Source: Phycisphaerales bacterium UBA2421 (GTDB lineage Bacteria > Planctomycetota > Phycisphaerae > Tepidisphaerales > Tepidisphaeraceae). Taken from it: a stretch of 64,000 nt of DNA. The translations under genes and the position numbers were made by a program. The first letter of the stretch is position 1. Each line of letters starts with the position of its first letter. The stretch lies in assembly GCA_002343075.1 (NCBI GenBank), contig DDRH01000022.1, forward strand, positions 177,207 through 241,206, read 5' to 3'. Below are positions 25,524-34,713 of this stretch, one piece after another. The notes beneath the pieces were generated by a model. The model was given only the letters and a program-made list of their open reading frames with translations, searched no databases and was not told the DNA's origin.

Positions 25524-26845
25524 GCGCGCTGACGGCTGGCAATCTGGTTATGCCTGCCTTCCGCCCGCGCGCGACGGCGACGCGCCGGCCGTGGTTTTAC
25601 GCGCTGTTTCTCTGCATTGTGTTCTTCATGGCCAACCACAACTGGTACGCCGCCAGCGCCTGGGAAGAAACCAATAGTACTGATGTGAGCAATCTGGTCT
25701 CCCGCATGGCCGAAGGGCAACTCTCTCGCCAGGTGGCATTCGTGGCCATGCTCGGAGTGGGGTTGGTGGGGATCGTCTTACCGTCACCCCGGCGGATGCG
25801 TGTGGACCTGCTGATTCTTTACCCGCTTCTGCTGCTTTGCGCCTGGTGCCTGCTCAGTATCCTCTGGAGCCAGGCCCCGATGATGACCGCCAAGCGGTTT
25901 ATCGTGTTTTTTGCGATGGCGGCAACTGTCCTGGCGATCGTGCGGCAGTTTTCCCTCAACTTCCTGGTGATTCTTTCGCTCTGCTACGGGGGGATGTCGC
26001 TCATGCTCGCCGTGCCCGCCGAGATCCTGAACGCAAACTTTTCGCAGGCCGGATATCGCTTCGCAGGCACAATGCATCCGAATCATACCGGTGTCTGCAT
26101 GGTGCTGCTCATGCTCGCCGCGCTGGCCCTGGCCGACTGGCAAGACCGCCGCCGGCGCTGGTTTTTCGCGCTGGCGGGGGTGGCGTTTCTCGTCCTACTG
26201 CTTACCCAGTCGCGCACCGCCCTGCTCGCGGGCATGTTTGCGGCGATGGTGATGACCGTTCTCCGATGGCCGCTGCGCAGGCTTCTGCTGGTGGGACTGC
26301 CGATCCTATGGATCATCCTCGTCGGCGGTACGCTTTACTCGCTGGAGTTGATCCCCCCGATATGGCAGGACGCGATCAACATGAACCGGCAGGACGCCGA
26401 TGCCACAACCCTCACCGGTCGCACCGATATCTGGAAATTCGCACTTGGCCATCTGACCAACGACGAAACGCGCCTGCTTATCGGCTTCGGCTACGACACA
26501 TTCTGGACGCCCGAGATGGCGCGCGCCGTGAGCAAGTTCGTTCAATTCAAGATCAGCGAAGGACATAGCGCCTATATTGATGCGACCCTGGAAACCGGTT
26601 TGATCGGCGCAAGCCTCTATGTTTTCTGCCTTTATGCCACGTTCTTCCGATGGTGCTGGTACGCCTGGAAGACTAAGGCCGCCGTTGCGGCATTTGCTGC
26701 GGCGATTCCGGCATTTGCGATGGTCCACGGGTTTGCCGAGTCGGCCACGGTGGATGCGCACACATGGACGCTGTTGCTTTTTGCGTGCATTGCCTTCGCC
26801 GGCCTGGCAAAACCCAATCTCAACAAAGGAACATTGTCGGCATGA
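25520..26845 (+). CDS. O-antigen ligase/Wzy-like polymerase
   Basis: A 441-residue protein with 10-12 membrane segments and the Wzy_C-type motifs RFAGTMHPNHTG, TQSRTALLAG and, in the large loop, TGRTDIWKFAL and EGHSAYIDATLETGLIG. Such proteins polymerise or ligate undecaprenyl-linked glycans at the periplasmic face. The start is GTG at 25520, overlapping the flippase stop as GTGA; a longer reading from 25445 overlaps the flippase and lacks a ribosome site. It overlaps the next gene as ATGA. Confidence 0.88.
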   Translation: MSALTAGNLVMPAFRPRATATRRPWFYALFLCIVFFMANHNWYAASAWEETNSTDVSNLVSRMAEGQLSRQVAFVAMLGVGLVGIVLPSPRRMRVDLLILYPLLLLCAWCLLSILWSQAPMMTAKRFIVFFAMAATVLAIVRQFSLNFLVILSLCYGGMSLMLAVPAEILNANFSQAGYRFAGTMHPNHTGVCMVLLMLAALALADWQDRRRRWFFALAGVAFLVLLLTQSRTALLAGMFAAMVMTVLRWPLRRLLLVGLPILWIILVGGTLYSLELIPPIWQDAINMNRQDADATTLTGRTDIWKFALGHLTNDETRLLIGFGYDTFWTPEMARAVSKFVQFKISEGHSAYIDATLETGLIGASLYVFCLYATFFRWCWYAWKTKAAVAAFAAAIPAFAMVHGFAESATVDAHTWTLLLFACIAFAGLAKPNLNKGTLSA

Positions 26846-28008
26846 AGCCCTTGAAAGTGCTAGTGATCAGCGGAGACTTCCCGCCCGCGCTCAGCGGTGT
26901 GGGTGACTATTCTAATCGCCTCTGCGCCCATCTCGCCGCCGACGGGGCCGCGGTGACGCTGCTGACAACGGCAAGCGAGTCTCTGCCGGAAGATGCGGGC
27001 CGGCCCTATCGCGTCCTACGGCAAATGAAATCATGGGACATGAGCCAGCGGGCCGAGATGGTCTCGATTGCGCGCGACTTTGACATTGTAAGCCTCCAAT
27101 ACCCCTCCGCACTCTACGGCCGCGGGCTCGGGATCAACATGCTTCCGCTTTCGCTCATGCGGTTGGGCGTGCCCTGCGTCGTAACCATCCACGACTTTCG
27201 TGTGATGCGAAAGAGGTGGCGCGCCCGCACGATTCCCATGCTGTCCTTTGCGCGAGCGCTCATTCACGTCGACCAACTCGACGGCGAGCACCTCCGGCGG
27301 TGGTCGTTCCGCCATGCACCGATGCGGCACATTCCCATCGCCTCTAACGCCCCGGTGGTCGACTGCGACGCTTCAAAGCGCGCCGCCTGGCGTGAACACC
27401 TGGGGATTCAGCCAGATGAACTGCTGGTCGCTTACTTTGGGATTCTCTATCCGCATAAAGGCGTGCCCGAGATGCTCGACGCCGTTGCCACCCTTCGCCG
27501 CGAGGGGCACCGCATTCGGGCGCTTTGCGTCGGCGACTTCGACCGCGAGGCCGATTACGTCGCCCCGATGACCGCCCGCCTGCAGGCCGATCATGTAACG
27601 TGGGTGCGCGGCGCGAGTCTGGAGCGCGTCAGCGAGTGTCTTCACGCCGCGGACATGGCGGCCCTGCCTTTTTACTCAGGCGCGGGCTTCAATCGATCCA
27701 GCCTGCTCTCGTGCCTTCAACACGGCCTGCCTACCGTCACCACCGATGGCCCGAACACGCCTGCCAACTTGAAGGATGTGTTTGAGCTACTGCTTGTACC
27801 GCCTCAGAATTCGCCCGCAGTGACAGAGGCGTTGCGGAAACTTGCTACCGATGCATCGTTGCGGAGCCGGCTGCGCGAGAGCGCAATCGCGGCAACGGCA
27901 AATCTCAGCTGGCCGGCCGTTTCTCGCCGCCACATGGAGTACTTTTCGCAACTGGCTGCCCGGCCCGCGCAGAGGGAGGTGGTTCATGAGAATCCTCAAC
28001 GTGCATAA
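26842..28008 (+). CDS. glycosyltransferase family 4 protein
   Basis: A 388-residue GT-B enzyme. The N-terminal acceptor domain begins LVISGDFPPALSGVGDYS, with the usual G-G/D loop. The C-terminal donor domain has LVAYFGILYPHKGVPEML near 190-210 and a Rossmann half ending in HAADMAALPFYSGAGFNRSS. The typical EGFG donor-site glutamate region is replaced by GAGFNRSS, which is seen in some GT4 subfamilies. It overlaps the ligase stop (ATGA) and the next gene by 23 bp. Confidence 0.88.
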   Translation: MKPLKVLVISGDFPPALSGVGDYSNRLCAHLAADGAAVTLLTTASESLPEDAGRPYRVLRQMKSWDMSQRAEMVSIARDFDIVSLQYPSALYGRGLGINMLPLSLMRLGVPCVVTIHDFRVMRKRWRARTIPMLSFARALIHVDQLDGEHLRRWSFRHAPMRHIPIASNAPVVDCDASKRAAWREHLGIQPDELLVAYFGILYPHKGVPEMLDAVATLRREGHRIRALCVGDFDREADYVAPMTARLQADHVTWVRGASLERVSECLHAADMAALPFYSGAGFNRSSLLSCLQHGLPTVTTDGPNTPANLKDVFELLLVPPQNSPAVTEALRKLATDASLRSRLRESAIAATANLSWPAVSRRHMEYFSQLAARPAQREVVHENPQRA

Positions 28009-29179
28009 CCGCCACATCGGCGCCGGCGGCACCGAAATGATGTTTGAAGCGATCACCCGGCTGCTGCGCTCCCGGGGGCAGGAAGTGATCTCCTTTGAAA
28101 AGGACAATCGCGACCTGCAAACCGTGTGGCAGAAGGTGAATGCGTTCGGAAGCGCAGTCTATTCACCGTCGGCGAGGCGCGAGTTTGCCCGGCTGCTCGA
28201 AGCCGAGAAGCCGGATTTGGTCCACGCGCATAATCTCTACCCGCAGCTATCAGTGAGCGTGCTCGACGCGTGCCGCGAGGTGGGCATGCCAGTGGTGCTG
28301 CATGTACACGACTACAAGATCACCTGCCCAACCGCGCAGCACATTCGCAACGGAAGGGTCTGCACCGAATGCACTGGCGGGAAAGAGCACTGGTGTGCAA
28401 TTCACAACTGCCGCGGTAGCCTGCCAATGAGTGTTGCGTACGCGCTGCGCAATGCGTTTGCCCGGGCGAGCGGCAAGATTCACGATGCCGTCTCTCTCTA
28501 CATCGGCTGCTCGTCGTTTGTGCGCGACTTGATCGTGAGCAACGGCTACCCCGCGGAACGGGCGATCGCCATTCCCAACTTTTTTGATCTCCCGCCGTTT
28601 TCGGGTCGCTCGTCGGACGGCGAGTATGTGGCGTATATTGGGCGAATCAGCCCGGAAAAGGGGCTGGATGTGCTGCTGGAAGCGGCGCAGCAGACCCGAC
28701 TCCCGGTTCGCATCGCTGGCGACCCGACATTCATGCCCGGCATCGAGCAGCGGGCACCGGCAAACGTGACATTTGTAGGGAAGCTGAATCGCGCCGCGAC
28801 CGACGCGTTTCTGGAACGGGCGAGAATGCTGGTCGTGCCAAGTGTCTGGTGGGAAGCATTTGGGCTGGTGGGTGTGGAAGCGATGAGCCGCGAGTTACCC
28901 GTCATCGCATCAAACATGGGCGGATTACCAGAAGTCGTGGATGATGGCATCACGGGACTTCTAACCCCTCCAAACGACGCAGCGGCGCTTGGGGCGGCGA
29001 TGAGGCGCCTGTGGGACGATCGTGCCCTCGCACGAAGGATGGGGTTGGCGGGACGCGAAAAGGCCGAGCGGCTCTACACCCCGAACGCATATTACCAGTC
29101 GCTTATGCGAGCATACGGGCGCGTGGCCGGCCATGCCACCCGCCCGATGCCGCGCGCAGAAGGCAGGGCCGTTGCATGA
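27986..29179 (+). CDS. glycosyltransferase family 4 protein with Cys-rich loop
   Basis: A 397-residue GT-B enzyme with the full donor motif: YIGRISPEKGLDVLLEA, VPSVWWEAFGLVGVEAMS (the ExFGxxxxE pair) and ASNMGGLPEVV. Between the domains near 113-142 lies a cysteine loop (C-x11-C-x2-C-x7-C-x4-C) seen in a known GT4 subgroup, possibly metal-binding. The start is ATG 27986 with AGGGAGG nearby, inside the end of the previous gene. It overlaps the following gene as ATGA. Confidence 0.9.
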   Translation: MRILNVHNRHIGAGGTEMMFEAITRLLRSRGQEVISFEKDNRDLQTVWQKVNAFGSAVYSPSARREFARLLEAEKPDLVHAHNLYPQLSVSVLDACREVGMPVVLHVHDYKITCPTAQHIRNGRVCTECTGGKEHWCAIHNCRGSLPMSVAYALRNAFARASGKIHDAVSLYIGCSSFVRDLIVSNGYPAERAIAIPNFFDLPPFSGRSSDGEYVAYIGRISPEKGLDVLLEAAQQTRLPVRIAGDPTFMPGIEQRAPANVTFVGKLNRAATDAFLERARMLVVPSVWWEAFGLVGVEAMSRELPVIASNMGGLPEVVDDGITGLLTPPNDAAALGAAMRRLWDDRALARRMGLAGREKAERLYTPNAYYQSLMRAYGRVAGHATRPMPRAEGRAVA

Positions 29180-30393
29180 ACTCTCTCCCGAAGCAGACAT
29201 CGACCATGAACCCGCGCAACCCCACCCCCGCAACGCCGCAACGTATGAGGATCGCTGTCATCGGCAGTCGTGGGGTGCCGAGCAACTATAGCGGTATTGA
29301 ACAGATACTTGAAAATCTCTTCTCGCACTTCGCGGCACAGGGTCACGACATCACCTGCTATTGTCGCCCGCAGATCGAGCGTCAACCCGGCGGAACGTTC
29401 CGGGGCATTCGACAGACATTCACTCCCTCGCCCGGCGGGAAAAATGGCGAAACTGTCTCGCATTCGCTTCTGAGCATGCTTCATGCAGTCACCCGCGGAG
29501 CACCGGGTGGGGGGAAGTTTGATCTGATCAGCATGCACGCGATCGCCCCAAACCTCGCCACGCCCATTGCGCACCTGGCGGGCATTCCCATCATCTCCCA
29601 TGTACACGGCCTGGATTGGCAACGGGAAAAGTGGAAAGGCCTCGGCAGCCAGATCATTCATGCCGGCGAAAGGGCCATGGTGGAACACAGCAGCGCGGTG
29701 ATCGTCGTCAATCGATCGCTGCAGGAGTACTATCGCTCGAACTACAACCTTGAGACTGCCTTGCTCCCCAACGGCATCCATATCACGCCCGACACACTGC
29801 CGATTCATGCACCAGTTTTGCAAGAGTTCGGCTTGCAGCCAAAGCGATTCATCGTCTGCATTGGCAGGCTGGTGCCCGAGAAACGGCTCCATGATACGAT
29901 CGCCGCGTTTACGAAGCTCAAGAGTGACTACAAACTGGCTATCGTCGGCGAAGGAAAGACAACCGCCGACTATGTCGAGTCGCTGCGCGCTGCGGGCGAA
30001 CCATCGCAGCGGGTGGTGTTTACGGGGCTTCAGCGTGGGGTGGCACTTGAAACGCTTTTTCGTGAAGCGGCGTTTTACGTCACCAGCAGCGAGCTGGAGG
30101 GCTTGCCATCGAGCCTGCTCGAGTGCATGGAACGAGGCACCTGCGCCATCGCCACCGATATCCCGCCGCACCATGAACTGCTTTCGCGCGTGCCGGGGTA
30201 CGATTTGTTTTTCAATGTCGGCAATGTGGCTTTGCTCTCACGACACATGCAGTACCTGATCGATCACCCGCAACACGCACAGGATATAGGCAGTGCGGCC
30301 CGGGGGTTTGTGCGCGGCGAATATGCATGGCCGGTGCTGGCGGCAAGAACCGAGCGGTTTTACCAGAAAGTGCTCGCACGGTTCGGCGCATAA
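29176..30393 (+). CDS. glycosyltransferase family 4 protein with DUF1972-type N-terminus
   Basis: A 405-residue GT-B enzyme. After a 23-residue Pro/Asn/Thr-rich head, MRIAVIGSRGVPSNYSGIEQ matches the start of DUF1972/rhamnosyltransferase-like GT4 proteins. The donor domain has FIVCIGRLVPEKRLHDTIAAF and TSSELEGLPSSLLECME (ExxGxxxxxxE pair). It is the last gene of the plus operon and ends 30 bp before the convergent minus operon. It probably adds a sugar to the repeat unit; the linkage is unknown. Confidence 0.88.
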   Translation: MNSLPKQTSTMNPRNPTPATPQRMRIAVIGSRGVPSNYSGIEQILENLFSHFAAQGHDITCYCRPQIERQPGGTFRGIRQTFTPSPGGKNGETVSHSLLSMLHAVTRGAPGGGKFDLISMHAIAPNLATPIAHLAGIPIISHVHGLDWQREKWKGLGSQIIHAGERAMVEHSSAVIVVNRSLQEYYRSNYNLETALLPNGIHITPDTLPIHAPVLQEFGLQPKRFIVCIGRLVPEKRLHDTIAAFTKLKSDYKLAIVGEGKTTADYVESLRAAGEPSQRVVFTGLQRGVALETLFREAAFYVTSSELEGLPSSLLECMERGTCAIATDIPPHHELLSRVPGYDLFFNVGNVALLSRHMQYLIDHPQHAQDIGSAARGFVRGEYAWPVLAARTERFYQKVLARFGA

Positions 30394-30423
30394 CCGCATA
30401 ACCATCACAGGGCATAACCGCCG

Positions 30424-31584
30424 CTACCCCATCACCCGGTCGAGAAGCGACTGCAGGACGCGGCGCGAATCAAAGAATTCTTCGGCAATCTGCCGTGCCG
30501 CGGCGCAGTGCCGCTCGTGGTCGTGCCGGGTCGTTTCCAGGGCCGCGACTGCCTCATCAATTGTCTTGAAGCAGAACAACCCTTCGCCGGTTGGCAGCCA
30601 ACGCTCGTAGCCGCTCGATTGTGTAATGACCGGGCGGCCCGTCATCAGGTAAGCTGCACTGCGGTCGCTAAACCAACCGCTCGGCAGTTCGGTGTAAATC
30701 TGCTTTGCGACCGTCAGCTCCCCCGCCGACTCGGCGATGAACTGACGAAACGCCGCAGGGTCCTTCGACGCGCGCACGGCATCGTCGATCAACCAGCCCG
30801 CATCTTCAAACTGCATCTGCACCGGCGGCAGCATTTTGTCCATCGCGATGCGGAGTGGCCAAGGCGAGCGCGACGGCAAACTCATGAGCTTCATCCACTC
30901 GACCGCTTTGGTGCTGGCGTACTCCCTACCGTTGAATGTCACTGTGCGGCTGGCTGCGTGCTCCCACTTGCCAAGCGTGGTAAACGCGCGATCATCGACA
31001 AACAAGCCTGGTCGACTGGGAAGCAGCGGCCAGTACCGCTGCATGATCGGCTGACACGTCGGAATCCAGTCCATGTCGTGCGTGGGTAGTTGAGAAGCGG
31101 GTGTGCCGATGAGCCGGCCAAACGTCGCGGCGTGCGTGAATGACTTGTAATAGTTGCGGAACGACTCATCGTGCACCATTCGCAACTGCGTGAAGACCGG
31201 GTCGGTATCAATGATGAGCGTCCGCGAAGGACGCTCATACCAGTCGAGCGGCGTCACGCCGCTGACGCAAATGAGCAGATCGGCCGACTTTAGTCGGCGG
31301 TTAATTTCAGCGACGGTTACCCCTTCGACTACAGGACCGAACCGGTAATGAAATGCGATGTTGCCGTAGCCATAGTTTTCGAGGGTTCGTTTGAGATAGT
31401 CGACGCCGTACGCTGCCACGCCGTTGCTTTCGGTCGTCGGATCATACGGCGGCATGTCGGCGCCGTCTTCGAGATAGGTGACCTCGTGCCCCAACTCAGC
31501 CAGCCCGAGCAGATAATTCAAGTGATGCCAGGTCATCCCCCCCAGCGGGTAGCCGACGATGTATCCGGCGACGACAATTTTCAT
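30424..31584 (-). CDS. atypical glycosyltransferase-like protein (paralogue B)
   Basis: A 386-residue protein with a GT-B-like pattern: an N-terminal YIVGYPLGGMTWHHLNYLLG loop, then AELGHEVTYLED. The C-terminal half has FIAESAGELTVAKQIY, GWFSDRSAAYLMTGRPV and a GEGLFCFKTIDEAVAAL segment. It lacks the classical GT4 E(x7)E motif. It is clearly paralogous to the gene upstream (31581-32858), sharing these blocks in the same order, and overlaps it by four bases (ATGA). Donor and acceptor are unknown. It is the last gene of the minus operon. Confidence 0.75.
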   Translation of the reverse strand: MKIVVAGYIVGYPLGGMTWHHLNYLLGLAELGHEVTYLEDGADMPPYDPTTESNGVAAYGVDYLKRTLENYGYGNIAFHYRFGPVVEGVTVAEINRRLKSADLLICVSGVTPLDWYERPSRTLIIDTDPVFTQLRMVHDESFRNYYKSFTHAATFGRLIGTPASQLPTHDMDWIPTCQPIMQRYWPLLPSRPGLFVDDRAFTTLGKWEHAASRTVTFNGREYASTKAVEWMKLMSLPSRSPWPLRIAMDKMLPPVQMQFEDAGWLIDDAVRASKDPAAFRQFIAESAGELTVAKQIYTELPSGWFSDRSAAYLMTGRPVITQSSGYERWLPTGEGLFCFKTIDEAVAALETTRHDHERHCAAARQIAEEFFDSRRVLQSLLDRVMG

Positions 31585-32858
31585 GACTTTCCCGACAGGC
31601 CAGACGGGAGGCTCGAAGATGCGCCGGATGATGCGCCTTTGCCCGGCGGGAGGTGTTGGGGCTGGCGCGCCGCGCTGAAAATTGTTTCGAGCATCGGCGG
31701 TAACACACGATCGGGAGCGACATATTCTCGGGCAACGTCGTACGCGGCCAGCCGATGCCGCGTCGGGTCGGAAGAGACGGCCTGCAAGCCCGCGACGGCT
31801 TCATCCATCGTCGAAAACGCGAGCAACCCTTCACCGCAGGGCACAAACCGGCTCCAACCCGTATCCTGCACCACCGCCGGGCGACCCGCGGCGAGGTAGC
31901 AGGCGGTTCGACAGCTAAACCAACCCGTCCGCGGGGCGACATAGCAGTTCTTCGCGACCGACCACTCCCCCGCCGACTCGGCAATGAACTCAAGATAGTC
32001 CTGCGGCGAGAGCGAAGCGGCCCTGGAGTCCACCTGCTGCCACCCGGCGGCGTTAATCCTGGCCTCAGGCTTGTGATACCCCGCCGCTGCCACGGTAAGG
32101 GGCACGTTCACCCGTTTCGGCAGGTCCATAAACTTCTCAAACTCTGGTGCCTTTGCCCCATATTCCACGCCATCCCAGACCAGCGGGCCTTTGAAATATG
32201 TCCAACTCATGACCGTGGTGTAGGGCGCGCCGGCAGGCAATTGACGATCACGAAAAGATTGCCACGGCTCAAGCGTGACAACCGCGCGCGTAGGCCGCCA
32301 GTCAAGGTCCAACCGCGGGAGCAGGCAATCGATTCCGTAGATGTTTTCGGCGTAGGTCAGATGTCGGTCGTGCGCGCGGACCGTCTTCACCCAGCCATCG
32401 ACGTTGGTGCCCCAGTTAGGGTCGGTCGCCATGACAATCTGGTTGTAGCCCGGGTCGGTGTCCATAAACACCTTCACGCAGTTCGGGCTTAGGTTGTCAG
32501 GAATCATCGACGCCCCACTGACATTCAGGAACACGTCTGCAGTACGGGCAATCTCATCAAACTCCGCCTTTGACATACCAAAGTGCTTCTCATGCAGATG
32601 CAGGTAGTGCCATCGGTCCTTAAGCTGCGGCGCGTGCTTCTCAAAAAACTGCCGAAAATACTCCGCGGCGTAGGTGGGATCGTCGGTTGGATAGCCCAGC
32701 ACCGGGTTGTTCACCCAACACCATGTATCCTCATGGTAATAAACATCATGCCCAAGCTCAGACAGCGCAAGGAGATAGTGAAAGTAGTCCCACGCCACCC
32801 CACCGAGGGGGTGTGCTCCGACCATGCCGCAGGTGATGATTCGTAGCTTGGATTTCAT
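31581..32858 (-). CDS. atypical glycosyltransferase-like protein (paralogue A)
   Basis: A 425-residue protein paralogous to its downstream neighbour. Shared blocks include the start GAHPLGGVAWDYFHYLLALSE, the middle KVFMDTDPGYNQI (DTDP in both proteins), FIAESAGEWSVAKNCY, GWFSCRTACYLAAGRP and GEGLLAFSTMDEAVAGL. The C-terminal 25 residues are a Ser/Gly/Pro tail. It lies 38 bp after the ABC exporter in the same direction. Annotated relatives are usually called glycosyltransferase family 1, but the assignment is by weak similarity. Confidence 0.75.
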   Translation of the reverse strand: MKSKLRIITCGMVGAHPLGGVAWDYFHYLLALSELGHDVYYHEDTWCWVNNPVLGYPTDDPTYAAEYFRQFFEKHAPQLKDRWHYLHLHEKHFGMSKAEFDEIARTADVFLNVSGASMIPDNLSPNCVKVFMDTDPGYNQIVMATDPNWGTNVDGWVKTVRAHDRHLTYAENIYGIDCLLPRLDLDWRPTRAVVTLEPWQSFRDRQLPAGAPYTTVMSWTYFKGPLVWDGVEYGAKAPEFEKFMDLPKRVNVPLTVAAAGYHKPEARINAAGWQQVDSRAASLSPQDYLEFIAESAGEWSVAKNCYVAPRTGWFSCRTACYLAAGRPAVVQDTGWSRFVPCGEGLLAFSTMDEAVAGLQAVSSDPTRHRLAAYDVAREYVAPDRVLPPMLETIFSAARQPQHLPPGKGASSGASSSLPSGLSGKS

Positions 32859-32896
32859 AATATCATTTCAGCCTCGATACCCAACTGCACCGATGG

Positions 32897-34711
32897 CTAG
32901 TCGCGAGTCTCTGCCTGCACCTGCGGCTCGGGTTCGTCGCCCAGCTTGAGTTGATGCCGGGCCATTCGATAATAGACACCTCGACGGGCGATCAGCTCGT
33001 CATGCTTGCCCCTCTCCACGATTTCCCCACCGTCCATGACAAAGATTTGATCGCAGTCTGCAACGGTGCTCAGCCGGTGGCTGACAAGCACAATGGTTCG
33101 CTGACTTTTGAGCCGCTTGAGTGTTTCGGTGATGAGCTGTTCGTGTTGGGGATCGAGCGCGCTCGTAGGCTCATCCAGCACGATGATCGGCGCTTCGGTC
33201 AGCAGAGCGCGCGCGATGCTGATCCGCTGCTTCTGCCCGCCGGAGAGGTTGCTGCCTGCTTCTTGAATCATCGTCTCAAACTTCTGCGGCAGCTTGTTAA
33301 TGAACGCCGCCGCGCCGGCCAGTTCGGCTGCTTGAACAATCTCCGCCTCCGTTGCACCCGGGCGCCCATAAGCGATGTTTTCTGACACCGTTGTGGGCAA
33401 AATCACACTGTCCTGCAACACCAGTGCCACATGCCTGCGGAGATCGGCCAATCTGATCTTGCGTACATCAGTTCCATCAAGCGTCAATGCCCCCGAAGTA
33501 GGATCGTAGAACCGCGGGAGAAGATTGAGCAGGGTTGTCTTGCCCACGCCACTTTCGCCGACAAAAGCAACCATCTCGCCAACAGCAATGTTGGCCGTGA
33601 CATCCCGCAAAATCGGTTTTCCGGCATCATATTCGAAGCCCACCCGGTCAAACGCCAGCGTGCGCGCTTGCCGTGGAAGATGGATAGCGTCGGGCGCGTC
33701 CCGGATGATCGGATCGCGGTCGAGGACTTCAAAGACACGTTCCACCTTCGCCACTTCACCCTGCAAACCCGAACCGATGCCGCTCAATGCCTTCAGCGGG
33801 TCATAAAGCTTCTCGAGGTAAATCAGGAAAGTCGCCAAAAACCCCGCCGTGATCTCGCCGCGAAGCGCCAGCACCCCGCCGTAGCCGAGAATCACACTCG
33901 CACCGACGGCAAAAATCACGCCCAGTACAAGCCAATACATGATTTCATGCCAGTGAAGATGCATCTTTACCTGGATGCTGTTGCCCTGCGTGCTGGCAAA
34001 TCGCGTGAATTCATCGTGTTCGCGTCCAAATGCCTGCACCAGGCCAATACTCGACACGCTTCGCTGAATCGCGGTGGTGACTTGCGCGTCGCGCTCGTAG
34101 CTTTGAATGTACTTCTTCTTAAGCACTTCGCCGTACCACCGAATCGCGAAAAATACGAACGGCGTCACAGTCAGACTCACCAGCGTGAGCTTCACATTCA
34201 TCGCCAGCATGATGCATGTCATTGCTACCAGCGTGATGACATTGATCATCACACCGATCAACGTGTTCAAAACACCCTGAAAGCCCATCGTGTCGTAGCT
34301 AAGCCGGTATATCGCGTCCCCTTGCGGCTGGCTCTTGTGATATCCGATGCTCAAGGCCTGCAACTTGCGAAACAGGTCGCAGCGGACCCGCATCATTCCA
34401 TTATAGCCGATGCGAATATTGAGAAGCGTCTGGGCCGGGCGAAGAATCTCGTGCAAGAGTCGGATCGTCAGCATGGCCCCTGCCAACACCAGCACTTGCT
34501 GCGTCGCTGTCATGTCCGAAGCAAAGTTGTTCCACGCGCGGTAGATCCATTTCTCCTCGCCCTTGGAGGACAACACGCGGTCAATCAGCACCATCAGCGG
34601 CAGCGGCCACGCAAGACCGAGCACGATTGAGGCAACTGTGACCAACTGTGACGTGACGATCCTGCCAAGGTCGTCGCGAAAATAGGAAATGGCTCGCCGG
34701 TAAACACGCAT
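32897..34711 (-). CDS. MsbA/NdvA-type ABC exporter (fused permease and ATPase)
   Basis: A 604-residue half-transporter. Six membrane segments occupy about 15-320, including WPLPLMVLIDRVL, then the nucleotide-binding domain. It has Walker A GESGVGKTTL, Q-loop VLQDSVILP, signature LSGGQKQR, Walker B IIVLDEPTSALD and H-loop LVSHRLS, all intact. Exporters of this type move lipid-linked glycans, lipids or cyclic glucans. It starts two bases after the hydrolase-glycosyltransferase stop, which suggests that it exports that enzyme's product. Confidence 0.93.
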   Translation of the reverse strand: MRVYRRAISYFRDDLGRIVTSQLVTVASIVLGLAWPLPLMVLIDRVLSSKGEEKWIYRAWNNFASDMTATQQVLVLAGAMLTIRLLHEILRPAQTLLNIRIGYNGMMRVRCDLFRKLQALSIGYHKSQPQGDAIYRLSYDTMGFQGVLNTLIGVMINVITLVAMTCIMLAMNVKLTLVSLTVTPFVFFAIRWYGEVLKKKYIQSYERDAQVTTAIQRSVSSIGLVQAFGREHDEFTRFASTQGNSIQVKMHLHWHEIMYWLVLGVIFAVGASVILGYGGVLALRGEITAGFLATFLIYLEKLYDPLKALSGIGSGLQGEVAKVERVFEVLDRDPIIRDAPDAIHLPRQARTLAFDRVGFEYDAGKPILRDVTANIAVGEMVAFVGESGVGKTTLLNLLPRFYDPTSGALTLDGTDVRKIRLADLRRHVALVLQDSVILPTTVSENIAYGRPGATEAEIVQAAELAGAAAFINKLPQKFETMIQEAGSNLSGGQKQRISIARALLTEAPIIVLDEPTSALDPQHEQLITETLKRLKSQRTIVLVSHRLSTVADCDQIFVMDGGEIVERGKHDELIARRGVYYRMARHQLKLGDEPEPQVQAETRD

Positions 34712-34713
34712 GA

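Noticed and set aside
33431..34630. 399-codon plus-strand frame opposite the ABC exporter
   Set aside because: His/Gln/Arg-rich antisense product; the minus strand has all ABC motifs.
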